Assembly: GCF_030209755.1 (NCBI RefSeq) | Contig: NZ_JARVRH010000027.1 | Span: 1-64,000 of the forward strand | Direction: 5' to 3' | Length of the DNA: 64,000 nt | Source of the DNA: Arthrobacter sp. efr-133-TYG-118 | GTDB lineage: Bacteria > Actinomycetota > Actinomycetes > Actinomycetales > Micrococcaceae | Shown: in pieces, positions 35,791-45,800 of the stretch | Position numbering within the stretch: the first letter of the stretch is position 1 | Layout: every line of letters starts with the position of its first letter | Made by a program: the position numbers and the translations under genes | Notes under the pieces: model-generated | What the model was told of the DNA's origin: nothing | The model's input: the letters and a program-made list of their open reading frames with translations, nothing else | The model's database searches: none

Positions 35791-35864
35791 GGGGACGTAG
35801 CTTAATGGTAAAGCCTCAGTCTTCCAAACTGATTACGCGGGTTCGATTCCCGTCGTCCCCTCCA
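35791..35864 (+). tRNA. tRNA-Gly(TCC)
   Basis: The acceptor GGGGACG pairs with CGTCCCC. The D arm contains AGCTTAATGGTAAAGCC. The anticodon arm is TCAGT / CTTCCAA / ACTGA, giving TCC. The T arm contains GGGTTCGATTCCC. The discriminator is T and CCA is encoded. It is followed directly by a strong hairpin. Confidence 0.95.
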
Positions 35865-35868
35865 AAGA

Positions 35869-35899
35869 ACGAAGGGCCCCTCGTCGAGGGGCCCTTCGT
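35869..35899 (+). terminator. Terminator after tRNA-Gly
   Basis: ACGAAGGGCCCC and GGGGCCCTTCGT form a perfect 12-bp stem around TCGTCGA, followed by CTTTCC, 4 nt after the tRNA CCA end. Confidence 0.85.
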
Positions 35900-35971
35900 C
35901 TTTCCGCCTCACCCCGTTCTACGCCGCCCGGTCATTCCGCCGCCGCACGGCCTGGTGCTGGTACGTTGCCC

Positions 35972-36069
35972 GTCGGATTCTGCTGGATCATTCTCTTCGC
36001 CGAAGTTGCCGGTCCGGTGATTCCGCGGGCCCGGAATTTGTCCATTCGAATGATTGAGCAGAATCCGAC
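35972..36069. repeat. 22-bp imperfect inverted repeat enclosing two small hairpins
   Basis: The arm at 35972-35993 (GTCGGATTCTGCTGGATCATTC) matches the reverse complement of 36048-36069 at 20 of 22 positions, with 54 nt between. The interior holds CTTCGCCGAAG and ATTCCG-CGGGCC-CGGAAT hairpins. It lies in the 280-bp gap between tRNA-Gly and the Nei2-like gene. It may be a MITE-like element, a structured RNA or a terminator. No gene is present in the gap. Confidence 0.6.
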
Positions 36070-36177
36070 ATCCGAGCCAAGACGATCCCGCGACGGACAT
36101 GACCCGCCCGGGATTTACACACGTTTTGGCCCATAAACCCGGCCCGCAGCCCAGCGCCGGACTTTAGCGCCTGACTC

Positions 36178-37110
36178 TTAGTTCTGGCAGCCGGGGCACC
36201 AATAGAGTTTGCGGGCACCGATCTCGGCCATCCCCACCGCTTCGCCGCATCGGCGGCACGGCTGTCCCTGCCGCTTGTAGACAAAGTGAGCCTCGCCGTC
36301 GAACGCTCCGGCGTTCCCGCCGCTCCACAAAGCCGGCGGGGTCGTAACAATCCGCCCGTCACGGACGCCGTCGGACATCGCCGCCACGGCGTCATCCCAG
36401 AGTCGTCCGGCGGTTTCGGCGTCCAGGGAGCTGCCCGGAGTCCACGGATCAACGCGCTGGCGGAACAGCACCTCCGCGCGATAGATGTTGCCGATCCCTG
36501 CCACGACCGACTGGTCCATGAGGAGGAGCCCGACGGCGGTCTTGCGGCGCAGCAAGCGACGGATGAACTCCTCCCGGTCCCCAGGGCGGTTGTGGAGGGG
36601 ATCGGGACCTAAGCGGGCCAGGACAACCGCGGCCTCCGCCTGGGTGATCGCTGCGCACGTGGTGGCGCCCCTCAGGTCTGCCCAGCCGTTCGCCGAAACG
36701 AGGCGCACGCGCACGGCACCCACGGGCTCGGGCGGACCCGCGTAACTGCTTCCGGGGCTCCCTGCGCGGGAACCCGCACCCAGCCCGACGTCCTGCTCTG
36801 CGTCTTGCGAGAAAGTCTCGCGTTCGCCGATCCGCCGTGGCGCACCGATGCTCGAGGCCCCGCGGAAAGATTCATCGCCACCGAAACTCCACGCACCGTA
36901 GAGACCCAGATGGACGTGCAGAAGAACACCATGGTCAAAACGGAGGAAGAGCTGCTTACCGTGCGCCGTCGCTTCGAGCAGCTCGTGGCAGTCCAATAGC
37001 GCCGCGCCCGCTGCGAACCGGCCTTGGGGACTGGAGACCTCCAGCACCCGTCCGGCAAAAACATCCTGGAACTGGCGTGCCAGGCGATGGATGGAATGCC
37101 CTTCAGGCAC
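36178..37110 (-). CDS. Nei2-type endonuclease VIII (Fpg/Nei family)
   Basis: DNA glycosylase/AP lyase for oxidised pyrimidines. It begins PEGHSIHRLARQF after the initiator, so catalytic Pro2 and Glu3 are kept, and PEGH is typical of Nei rather than Fpg. The H2TH motif is AVGLLLMDQSVVAGIGNIYRAEVLFRQRVDP. The zinc finger is CRRCGEAVGMAEIGARKLYWCPGC. A low-complexity insert of about 45 residues (ERETFSQDAEQD to GPPEPVG) sits near position 95-140. The start GTG overlaps the rpiB stop by 1 nt, so they form an operon. Confidence 0.93.
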   Translation of the reverse strand: MPEGHSIHRLARQFQDVFAGRVLEVSSPQGRFAAGAALLDCHELLEATAHGKQLFLRFDHGVLLHVHLGLYGAWSFGGDESFRGASSIGAPRRIGERETFSQDAEQDVGLGAGSRAGSPGSSYAGPPEPVGAVRVRLVSANGWADLRGATTCAAITQAEAAVVLARLGPDPLHNRPGDREEFIRRLLRRKTAVGLLLMDQSVVAGIGNIYRAEVLFRQRVDPWTPGSSLDAETAGRLWDDAVAAMSDGVRDGRIVTTPPALWSGGNAGAFDGEAHFVYKRQGQPCRRCGEAVGMAEIGARKLYWCPGCQN

Positions 37111-37592
37111 TACGCAACAATTTCGCCGGTGTTCTCATAGACGGCGATTTTTCCGATGCGGCGCACGTGGCGTTCGTCGTTGCTGAACGGTTCTTCCAGG
37201 AAGGCCTCGATGAGTTCGGTGGCTTCCTCGACGGTGTGCTGGCGGCCGCCAACGGCAACAACGTTGGCGTCGTTGTGCTCGCGGGCCAGTTTCGCTGTGG
37301 AGAGGTTCCAGGCGAGCGCGGCCCGGACACCCTTGACCTTGTTCGCGGCAATTTGTTCACCGTTGCCGGATCCGCCCAGGACGATGCCCAGTGCGTGAAC
37401 GCCCGCCTCTTGGTCGGCGACTACGGCAGCGGCCGCGTTGATGCAGAACGAAGGGTAGTCATCAAGGGCGTCGTACACCTTGGGGCCGTGGTCAACGACG
37501 TCGTAGCCTTTGGCAGTCAGGTGGCTTACGAGGTGGGCGCTGAGCTCCATGCCGGCGTGGTCCGTGGCGATGTGGACGCGGGGTGTGGTCAC
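37110..37592 (-). CDS. rpiB: Ribose-5-phosphate isomerase B
   Basis: Interconverts ribose-5-phosphate and ribulose-5-phosphate in the pentose phosphate pathway. Motifs: HIATDHAGMELSAHL, then GYDVVDHGPKVYDALDDYP, LGIVLGGSGNGEQIAANKVKGVRAAL and REHNDANVVAVGGRQ. The 160-aa length from GTG 37592 matches the family; the longer frame to 37628 adds an unconserved basic stretch. Nei2 is coupled immediately downstream. Confidence 0.96.
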   Translation of the reverse strand: MTTPRVHIATDHAGMELSAHLVSHLTAKGYDVVDHGPKVYDALDDYPSFCINAAAAVVADQEAGVHALGIVLGGSGNGEQIAANKVKGVRAALAWNLSTAKLAREHNDANVVAVGGRQHTVEEATELIEAFLEEPFSNDERHVRRIGKIAVYENTGEIVA

Positions 37593-37729
37593 AGGAAGTC
37601 CATTCAGTCTGGCGCGCGAACGCGGCAATGCCGGGCGCGGCGGTGCGGGATGCGGTTCCTAGGTTACTAGGATCGGGCCCCGGCTCACCTCTTAAGACAA
37701 AGCCAGCAGACTGGATGGCCTTCCGGCAC

Positions 37730-38731
37730 TCAGGGGGCCGGAGGCTGCTCGCCGCGCTGGGCACGCGCCGCGACGCGGTTCAGAATTCCTGCGAGCCGGT
37801 CCGCCGTGGCCGAGGTCCCGGCACTGAACGCCACCCTGCGGCCGCTCACCTGGCGGACGACGACGGCGGGACCGCTGCTGACGAGCATGGCAGTGGCTCC
37901 TCGGTGGTGCCGGAGTCCCCACCCGCCAAAGTCGGCGGCCCTGACTTCCTGCGCGGCAGCGCCTGCGATATCCACGGCAGGCACAGTGAGGACCCGCAGA
38001 ACGCCCGCGACAAAGACCTGGACGCCTCCCCTGTCCGCCCTGACCCGGACGAAGAGGAAGCAGGCTCCGATGACGGCGACCACTGCGAGCAATGCGCCTA
38101 ACCACGGGAGCGCAATCGCGATCAACATGGCTGGGAACAAGGTGGCCACGCAGATCATCACGAACACCGAACTCCGGGCGTGTACCCACAGCAACATGGA
38201 ATCCTCCGCCAGGCCGGGGTCTTCCGTCCGGATCCTTTCGGCCTCGAGGGCGGCGTCGTCTTCCGATGTCCAATGCGGGTCGGGCTTGAAAGCCATCATC
38301 ATGACCACGCCCAGGGGCAGCGCCGCGCCGGCGCCCAGCGCAAGGACGGTGGCATCAACGTGAGAGCTGCGGGCGTCGGCCAGGCCCGTCTGCCCCACGA
38401 GGCCGGCGGCCAGCACGGAGGTGATGAAGAGGGTCACCATAAGGCCCATGCCCATCATGACCCGGCGCATGATCACGGGCCGGGCCAGGGGAACTGCCTG
38501 GATGAACACCAGCCAGCCCGCGAGGACCAGGAACCCCCCTCCGCCTAAGACGTAGGCGAGGAACGGCGCAAAGCTGACTCCGCCGTCGGCGTTCCACGCG
38601 ATGGCGACAGGATCGGGAAGGTTGTTGCGCAACATGAGTGCGCACACAGCAAATGCGCCGGCCAGCAGCAGTGGAAATGCCACCGCAAAGCGGAGTGCCC
38701 GGAGGTCCAACGAGTCGCGCATCTTTGCCAT
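37730..38731 (-). CDS. Multi-pass membrane protein, DUF1648-like N-terminus
   Basis: The 333-residue product has an N-terminal helix followed by LPDPVAIAWNADGGVSFAPFL, which resembles the DUF1648 loop (LPxxVxxHWxxxG). Helices follow at about 15-37, 55-80, 92-115, 125-145 and two near 185-230. The C-terminal 100 residues are soluble and include ATAMLVSSGPAVVVRQVSGRRVAFSAG. The function is unknown; related proteins are annotated only as DUF1648 membrane proteins. It is transcribed away from pepN. Confidence 0.75.
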   Translation of the reverse strand: MAKMRDSLDLRALRFAVAFPLLLAGAFAVCALMLRNNLPDPVAIAWNADGGVSFAPFLAYVLGGGGFLVLAGWLVFIQAVPLARPVIMRRVMMGMGLMVTLFITSVLAAGLVGQTGLADARSSHVDATVLALGAGAALPLGVVMMMAFKPDPHWTSEDDAALEAERIRTEDPGLAEDSMLLWVHARSSVFVMICVATLFPAMLIAIALPWLGALLAVVAVIGACFLFVRVRADRGGVQVFVAGVLRVLTVPAVDIAGAAAQEVRAADFGGWGLRHHRGATAMLVSSGPAVVVRQVSGRRVAFSAGTSATADRLAGILNRVAARAQRGEQPPAP

Positions 38732-38868
38732 ATTCCAACGCTACCCCGCGCCGGCGACACTGTGATCGAGCTTCCTTGCCAAGGCGGGATCAAGTGAAAG
38801 AATGACTTCACAGCGCCGGCGCTGGCTGAAACCAACCGGCTTCTCGACACCATTCTTGGAGGCAAACC

Positions 38869-41430
38869 TTGCCAGGCCTGAACCTGACGCGCGCCGAAGC
38901 CGGACAGCGCGCAGAATTGCTCACCGTGACCTCGTATGACGTCACCCTCGACTTGACGAAGGGCGCCACGGTCTTCGGCTCCACCACGGTGGTGAAGTTC
39001 TCCGCCGTCGAGGGCTCCTCGAGCTTTATCGACGCGATCACGGAGACCGTGCACACCGTGACACTGAACGGCACCGAACTCGATCCGGCAGCAGTGTCCG
39101 ACGGCGTGCGCATCCAGTTGCCCGGCCTCGCCGCGGAGAACGAACTCAGGGTAGTTGCCGATGCCCCCTACATGAACACCGGTGAGGGCCTGCACCGTTT
39201 CGTTGACCCGGTGGACAACGAGGTCTACCTGTACACGCAGTTCGAGGTGCCCGATTGCCGCCGCATGTTCGCTGTGTTCGAGCAGCCGGACCTGAAGGCC
39301 GCATTCACGTTCACGGTCACTGCGCCCTCGCATTGGGACCTGATCTCCAACTCACCCACTCCGGTTCCGGTGGAAACCACTCCCGCGGACGACGGCGGCG
39401 CGCGCTCCGTCTGGCATTTCGCCCCTACTCCCCGCATCTCTTCCTACGTCACTGCCTTGATCGCGGGACCGTACCAATCGGTCCGAAGCAAGGTCACCAG
39501 CTCCGATGGCCGCATCATCCCGCTCGGGGTGTTCGCCCGCAAGTCCCTCATGCAATACCTGGACGCCGACAACATCTTCGAATTGACCCGCCAGGGTTTT
39601 GAGTTCTTCGAGGCCCAGTTCGGATTCCCGTATCCCTTCGAGAAGTACGACCAACTGTTCGTTCCCGAGTTCAATGCCGGCGCCATGGAAAACGCCGGCG
39701 CGGTGACCATCCTCGAAGGCTACGTGTTCCGGGGCAAGGTCACCGACGCCCAGATCGAGCGCCGCGCCATTACCGTGCTGCACGAGCTGGCCCACATGTG
39801 GTTCGGGGACCTCGTCACGATGCGATGGTGGAACGACCTCTGGCTCAACGAGTCCTTTGCCGAGTACATGTCCCACTTGGCTGCCGTCGAGAACACGGAA
39901 TTCGACCGGGCGTGGACAACTTTTGCCTCGGTGGAGAAATCCTGGGCGTATCGGCAGGACCAACTGCCCACGACGCACCCGATTTTCGCCGAGATCAACG
40001 ATCTCCAGGACGTCGAGGTCAACTTCGATGGCATCACGTATGCCAAGGGAGCTTCGGTGCTGCGGCAGTTGGTTGCCTGGGTGGGACCGGAACAGTTCAT
40101 GGCCGGTGTCCGCGAATACTTCCAGAAGCATGCCTGGCAGAACACCGAACTGGTGGACCTCATGAAGGAACTCGAAGCTGCCAGCGGCCGCGACTTGGAC
40201 CAGTGGGGCAAGCTCTGGCTCGAGACTGCCGGCGTCAATACCCTCTCTCCCGAGCTCGAGGTCGACGCCGACGGCATCATCACGTCCTTTACGATCCTGC
40301 AGACGGCTATCGACGAGCAGCCCACGCTGCGGCCGCACCGCCTCGCTGTCGGATTCTACGACCTCTCAGCCGAAGGCAAGCTTGAGAGGACCCACCGGGA
40401 GGAGCTCGACGTCGACGGCCCCCGGACCGACGTCCCGGCCCTTGCCGGAAAGGCACGTCCGGACCTGGTCCTGCTCAACGACGACGACCTCGCCTACGCC
40501 AAGGTGCGCCTCGACCCCACATCCTTGGCCACCGCGAAGGCCCACCTGAAGGACTTCGCCGGCAGCCTGCCGCGCACCCTCGTGTGGGGCTCGGCCTGGG
40601 ATGCGGCCCGCGACGGCGAAACCCCGGCCCGTGGCTACGCCGAGCTGATCCTGGCGAACATCGCGTCCGAGACCGATTCCTCCGTGATCCAGACCCAGCT
40701 CCGGCAGCTGGCCACCACCCTGACCTACTACGTCGCAGCCGAGCACAAGGATGCCGCCACGGTGGCCGCCGCTGACACGCTGTGGGAACTCTCGACCGCG
40801 GCGGCTGCCGGATCGGACGCGCAGCTCCAATTCGTGAAGTCCTTCGCGCTGCTTGCCGCGAGCAGCTCCCAATTCGACACAATCCAGGCGGTCTTGGACG
40901 GCAGCACCGTCCTGGATGGCCTGACCGTCGACCAGGACTTGCGCTGGGAACTCCTCACCGCGCTGGTGGTGGGCGGGCGCCAGGGCCAAGACCGGATCGA
41001 CGCCGAACTCGAGCGCGACCACACGGCCAATGGCCAGAACGCGGCCGCTCTGGCGATGGCAGCCCTTCCCACCCCCGAGGCCAAGGCCGACGCGTGGAAG
41101 AAGATCGTGGTCACAGGCGAGCTTTCCAACGCCATTCAAAGCTCCGCCGTCACGGGCTTCACACGGGTGCTGGACACCTCCCTGTTGGAGCCGTACGCCG
41201 AAGAGTACTTTGAGGCCGTACCGGAGATTGTTGCTACCCGCACCCATGCGCTGGCCCAGCAAATCGTCGTCGGGCTCTACCCGGCGCAGCTGACCACGCA
41301 GGCCACGGTTGACCGTACGGACAAGTTCCTCGCTGAGCTGCCGGCGGACAGCAGCGCCCTGCGGCGCATGATGCTCGAGAACCGCGACGGCGTTGCCCGC
41401 GCCTTGAAAGCCCGCGCGGCAGACGTCTAG
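38869..41430 (+). CDS. pepN: Aminopeptidase N (M1 family zinc metallopeptidase)
   Basis: Removes N-terminal amino acids from peptides in the cytoplasm. The exopeptidase motif GAMENAG is near residue 270. The zinc site HELAHMWFGDLVTMRWWNDLWLNESFAEY gives HExxH at about 305 and the third ligand Glu 18 residues on. The C-terminal ERAP1-like helical domain spans about 530-853. The 853-aa length is normal for actinobacterial PepN. The start is a TTG at 38869, chosen because GGAGG lies 7 nt before it and PGLNLTRAEA is the conserved opening. Confidence 0.96.
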   Translation: MPGLNLTRAEAGQRAELLTVTSYDVTLDLTKGATVFGSTTVVKFSAVEGSSSFIDAITETVHTVTLNGTELDPAAVSDGVRIQLPGLAAENELRVVADAPYMNTGEGLHRFVDPVDNEVYLYTQFEVPDCRRMFAVFEQPDLKAAFTFTVTAPSHWDLISNSPTPVPVETTPADDGGARSVWHFAPTPRISSYVTALIAGPYQSVRSKVTSSDGRIIPLGVFARKSLMQYLDADNIFELTRQGFEFFEAQFGFPYPFEKYDQLFVPEFNAGAMENAGAVTILEGYVFRGKVTDAQIERRAITVLHELAHMWFGDLVTMRWWNDLWLNESFAEYMSHLAAVENTEFDRAWTTFASVEKSWAYRQDQLPTTHPIFAEINDLQDVEVNFDGITYAKGASVLRQLVAWVGPEQFMAGVREYFQKHAWQNTELVDLMKELEAASGRDLDQWGKLWLETAGVNTLSPELEVDADGIITSFTILQTAIDEQPTLRPHRLAVGFYDLSAEGKLERTHREELDVDGPRTDVPALAGKARPDLVLLNDDDLAYAKVRLDPTSLATAKAHLKDFAGSLPRTLVWGSAWDAARDGETPARGYAELILANIASETDSSVIQTQLRQLATTLTYYVAAEHKDAATVAAADTLWELSTAAAAGSDAQLQFVKSFALLAASSSQFDTIQAVLDGSTVLDGLTVDQDLRWELLTALVVGGRQGQDRIDAELERDHTANGQNAAALAMAALPTPEAKADAWKKIVVTGELSNAIQSSAVTGFTRVLDTSLLEPYAEEYFEAVPEIVATRTHALAQQIVVGLYPAQLTTQATVDRTDKFLAELPADSSALRRMMLENRDGVARALKARAADV

Positions 41431-41514
41431 AAACCGTCGGGTAAATCACCGTCAGGCCCCGGTTCCGCTTCACTGGGTTCCCGTGGGTTCGGGAAAACTG
41501 AAGGCACTCCCGTC

Positions 41515-41919
41515 GTGAACTTCACGATTGCGTCGACGCCACGTACATTCGATCAGGCCTCCAATGAGTGGAAGGACGGCGAGACGCTTTTCCTCCGTGC
41601 CACGGCGTGGCGGGAGATGGCTGAGAACGTCGCAGCGTCCCTGACCAAGGGTTCGAGGGTTGTTGTCTCCGGCAGGTTGAAGCCGCGGACGTATGAGACG
41701 AAAACGGGGGAGAAGCGCACCGTGGTGGAGCTCGAGGCCGACGAGGTTGCCCTGTCCCTCCGCTACACGGCGGCGACATCTGCCGGCGTTCAAGGCGGCC
41801 GCCAGGCCGCCGCAAAGAGCCAAAGCGGGCACGCGGCGGTCACTGAACCCGGCGGCTACGCCGACGATGACCGGTGGTTCGGCAAGAACGCCAACCAGGG
41901 TATCAACACACCGTTGTAG
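41515..41919 (+). CDS. Single-stranded DNA-binding protein, N-terminally truncated
   Basis: The sequence VNFTIASTPRTFDQASNEWKDGETLFLRATAWREMAENVAASLTKGSRVVVSGRLKPRTYETKTGEKR is an SSB OB-fold. It begins at the point that is normally residue 30-35, so the first beta strands (ITVVGNLTxDPELRF) are missing. The upstream sequence keeps similarity only for about four codons. A GTG start at 41515 is possible, but the product is probably not functional alone. The Gly/Gln-rich C-terminal tail is short and lacks the usual acidic DDDIPF-type tip. It is followed 14 nt later by a ParB-like gene, a plasmid-type arrangement. Confidence 0.75.
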   Translation: MNFTIASTPRTFDQASNEWKDGETLFLRATAWREMAENVAASLTKGSRVVVSGRLKPRTYETKTGEKRTVVELEADEVALSLRYTAATSAGVQGGRQAAAKSQSGHAAVTEPGGYADDDRWFGKNANQGINTPL

Positions 41920-41933
41920 GGGAGAGCGAAGCA

Positions 41934-42293
41934 ATGCCGCCGATTCCCAAGAAGACCAAGTCCCTCTCGCCATACTTCACTGAAGAGGACGTCGACCAGA
42001 TCCGGGCCGCGCTCAACGCTGTCGGCTGCCTCGAGGGCTATGCCTCGATCAGCGAACTCGTGGAAGCAGCCACCCTGCGCGAACTCCGTCGGTTGCAGCG
42101 CAAATACAACGGAGGCAAAAAGTGGCTAGGCATCCCCGCCGGGCAGATCCGACCCGGCAGGCGCACCCGCGAGGAAAGCCGCCGCAGCCAAAGAAAGTCT
42201 GACGGATCGACTCTCCCGCCCCCGTCCTCCAACGGAGTCCTCAACTGCCATCGACGCCCGCCAGCCCCAGGCACGGAAAACCTCCGACTGTGA
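41934..42293 (+). CDS. ParB C-terminal-domain-like (centromere-binding) protein
   Basis: The 119-residue product contains YFTEEDVDQIRAALNAVGCLEGYASISELVEAATLREL, then RLQRKYNGGKKWLGIPAGQIRPGR. This matches the pattern of short plasmid partition proteins of the CB_ParB_C type (ribbon-helix-helix-like, ending in YNDG and PGRP-like motifs). The last 45 residues are basic and low-complexity. GGGGAG lies 8 nt before the ATG. It is coupled to the truncated ssb. No parA is visible, so this looks like a remnant of a plasmid or integrative element. Confidence 0.6.
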   Translation: MPPIPKKTKSLSPYFTEEDVDQIRAALNAVGCLEGYASISELVEAATLRELRRLQRKYNGGKKWLGIPAGQIRPGRRTREESRRSQRKSDGSTLPPPSSNGVLNCHRRPPAPGTENLRL

Positions 42294-42851
42294 CCGCAGA
42301 ACAACGGCCGGACGCAACCAGCGACACCGCCACCCGGCGCGCGAAGGATTCCCTGTCCGCAATGGTCAGAAAATTCCTTGTGTTCCCCCCAGCGCACTGG
42401 GAGCACACTCGGACTTGCTGAACACGAACGCGAAATGTCGGTCCCAGCGGTTCGCCCGCCGACAGCTCGCCCCTCGGCTTCGGCCGCCAAGCACGCCAGT
42501 CACGGGTCGTGGAAGCGGTCCACGGCTTCGGGGGTGGTCCCACCATTGGGGCACCATTCACCCGTGCGGTCATCGTGCGACTCGGAACGGTCCAGGCGTT
42601 CGCGGACCTAGGCGGTGACACTCCGGACTTTCTGGCGCGGCATTCCGCCCTGCCCAGATGCGCCTGAGACGTGGACCCACGAGGAAATCCAGCAGAAAGC
42701 GATTTTGAATCCCTAGTTTTTCCCTAGGATTTGACCAGCATCCTTGAGGACACACCGACTGGACGCCTAGCGTCGAGGCCATCACTCGTTGGGGGATCGG
42801 GCTTTCGCGGAATTGGATAGCCTCGAATCTGTTTCGTAGAAAGACCTGGGG
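42294..42851. other. 558-bp region upstream of the RHS gene without a supported gene
   Basis: No recognised gene. A plus-strand open stretch ending about 42663 encodes VEAVHGFGGGPTIGAPFTRA and more, but it lacks a clear start and family. A small hairpin (AATCCCTAG / CTAGGATT around TTTTT) lies near 42707-42731. The RHS promoter should be here. Confidence 0.4.
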
Positions 42852-45800
42852 ATGACCAATGTCCGGAGCCGGCGCAAGCCTGCCTTGTTTCAGCCTGTTT
42901 CCGCACCTTACCTCGCAGTCAAAATGGCTATTGCCACGCTCGTCACGATCGGTGTTTCCCTTTACGGATTGAGCACGCCGGCATTCGCCGAAACTGCCGG
43001 CGTGGGCTCTGCACCCCTTGCTCGGGCCTCTATTCAGGCACCATCGCGCGTTCCCGCGGATGCCACGACGTCCGTTCAGGAGACGGTGCCGGTCCAAGGA
43101 CGTTCCGAGGCCACCTCATTGGGTCTAGGCGGCATCAGCAGAACGGCCAGTCTGCAGCCCGCCTCAACAGGCAGTGTTTTGCCACAGACCATTTCCCGGC
43201 AGACGAACGTGAAGGAGCATTCTGGTGCGGTCCCGATGGATTCGGGTGGGCTGTCCGTCACTCTCACAATGACCGTGGGTCAGACGATGCAGTTGACCGC
43301 CACGGCGAATCAAGATGTAGGACCGACGCCTTATTACCTTCAGATCTTCTCCAACGGCCAGCAACGCGTGAGTTGCAGCCGAGGGACGACGTGCACCCTC
43401 ACAAGCACCGCCGGACCACCGTATACCTTCCAGGCAACCATTGGCGGGAATACAGCGTACTTAACGCCCACAAACCAGGTCGCATATTCCAATACCGAAA
43501 CGCCCCCGCCATGGAGCGTTTCGCTCACCCAATCGGTTTCCGCCACGACCGGACAAGTGACTCTCAACGCCCAAACGAACTACACGCTCACCGGCACCGG
43601 ATATTTCCTTCAGCTCTGGGACACCAATACCGGGTCGTACGTGACAGAGTGCACCACCGGGACCAGTTGCACCCCCGCCCCGATATTCCCCGGTGCGCCT
43701 GATACCTTCGTCGCAACTGTTGACCCTGTTGAAAGACCGTATTACCCGCCAGCAGGTGCGGTAGGAACCTCCAATCCTGTCACCCCTCCCCCTTGGGTAT
43801 TGAGTTTGAGCGTGAGCGGAACACTGGCGACGTTGACCAGCAACTACGCTGCCCGCACCTCAATAAATCTGGAGATCTACGACCTCGATACCGGAAGTGC
43901 ATGGGTCTACTGCAACACCGGCATGACCTGCTCGGTCAATCTTCCGTCCAATGGCCATCGCTTCATCGGCGCTGTTGGAAACCAAAGCGCATCCTTCCCT
44001 CCTTCGACGGTTTATGCCGTATCCAACCAGGTCGGGATGTCAGGTCCTTCCGGAGCGAACGAGACGGTGGGCGGCCCGAACCCGGCTGAACTGAACCAAT
44101 GTTTCTCCTGCAGAAGCGACCCGATCAACACGTTCACCGGAGAATTCTTCGAGAACACCACTGACAGTTCAGTGCCAGGGCGTGGACCCGCTATGGAAAC
44201 CACCCGGTCCTATTCTTCCCAGCGGGCTGGCTATGACAGCGCCTTTGGGTTCGGGTGGACGTTCAACTACGGCATGAATCTGGTGCCGTCACCTTCAGGC
44301 GACACAGCGGACGTCCACCAGGAAAACGGCTCGATGGTGACATTCACCGCCAACTCGGGTGCTTACGTTGCCCCGCCCCGTGTCCTCGCCACCCTCGCCC
44401 ATAACGCCGATGGCTCCTGGACCTACACCCGCAAGGCCAAGGAGATCTTCGATTTCGACTCCAACGGGCTTCTTACCCGGATGCGGGACCTGAACGGCAA
44501 CGCCATAGCCATCACCCGCGACACAGCCGGGCACGTCACCACCGTCACGGACGGCAGCGGCAGGGCAACGACCTTCGCTTACGACGGATCGGGGCACGTC
44601 ACCTCGGCTACCGACCCGGCCGGGCGCATCACCGGCTATGCATATGACGGCAACGGCCGGCTCGCCTCCGTTACCGCCCCCGCAGGAGCCGTGACCGGAT
44701 ACGCCTACGGGACCGCCAATCTGCTCACTACCATCACCGACCCGAACGGCAAAACCACCACGAACGCTTACGATGCTGCCCACCGGGTCACCAGGCAGAC
44801 CGACCGGAACGGCGGCGTGACAACATTCGCCTACGGCGGAGATGGCACTACCACGACGACGTCCCCGGCGGGGCGGGTCATCAAAGAAACCTACATCAAC
44901 GGGCAACTGGCCACCCGTATCGAAGGCGCAGGCACCGCCCAGGCAGCCACTTGGTCCTACACCTACGACCCGGCAACCTTCGGAACCACCAAAGTCACCG
45001 ACCCGCTCAACCGCGTCACTACGGGCACCTACGACCCGTCAGGGAACCGGCTCACCAGCACTGACCCGGCAGGCCATACCACCACGTACACGTACGACAG
45101 CCTCAATGACGTTACTTCCGCCACGGACCCGGCCGGGACGGTCACAACGCTCACCTACGACGCTAAAGGCAACCTCCTGACCACTTCCACCCCGTTGACC
45201 GGCACAAGCCAGGTCTCCGTCGTTGCAAACACCTACGGAGATACCGCTCACCCGGGTGACGTCACCTCGGTCACGGATCCGAACGGCAACACCACCACCC
45301 TTAGCTACGACGCCAACGGAGACCGCACCGCAGTCACGGATGCCCTCGGCCGGACCACCGCCACCGCCTACGACGTCCTGGGCAGAAAAATCTCCACGAC
45401 GACTCCAAGCGGAAAGACCACCAGTTTCACGTACAACACCGCTGGTCTCCTGGCCACGACCACCGATCCGCCCGGCAAGACCACCGCCTACACCTACGAT
45501 GCCAACGGCAAGACCACAGCCGTCACCGACCGGCTCGGCCACACCACTAGCTACACCTACGATGCGCTTGGCCACCAGACCTCCACGACTGCCGCGGACA
45601 GCACTGTCACCTCCAGCGCCTACGACAGCGACGGGAACCTGACCTCCCAGACGGACCAGTCCTCTCACATCACCACTTACACCTACGATTCCAGGAACCG
45701 GCTCACGTCCTCCCAGGACGGACTCAACCGGACGACCAGTTACGCTTACGATGCAGCAGGACAGCTCACCGGAAAAACCGACCCAAGCGGCCGGACGACC

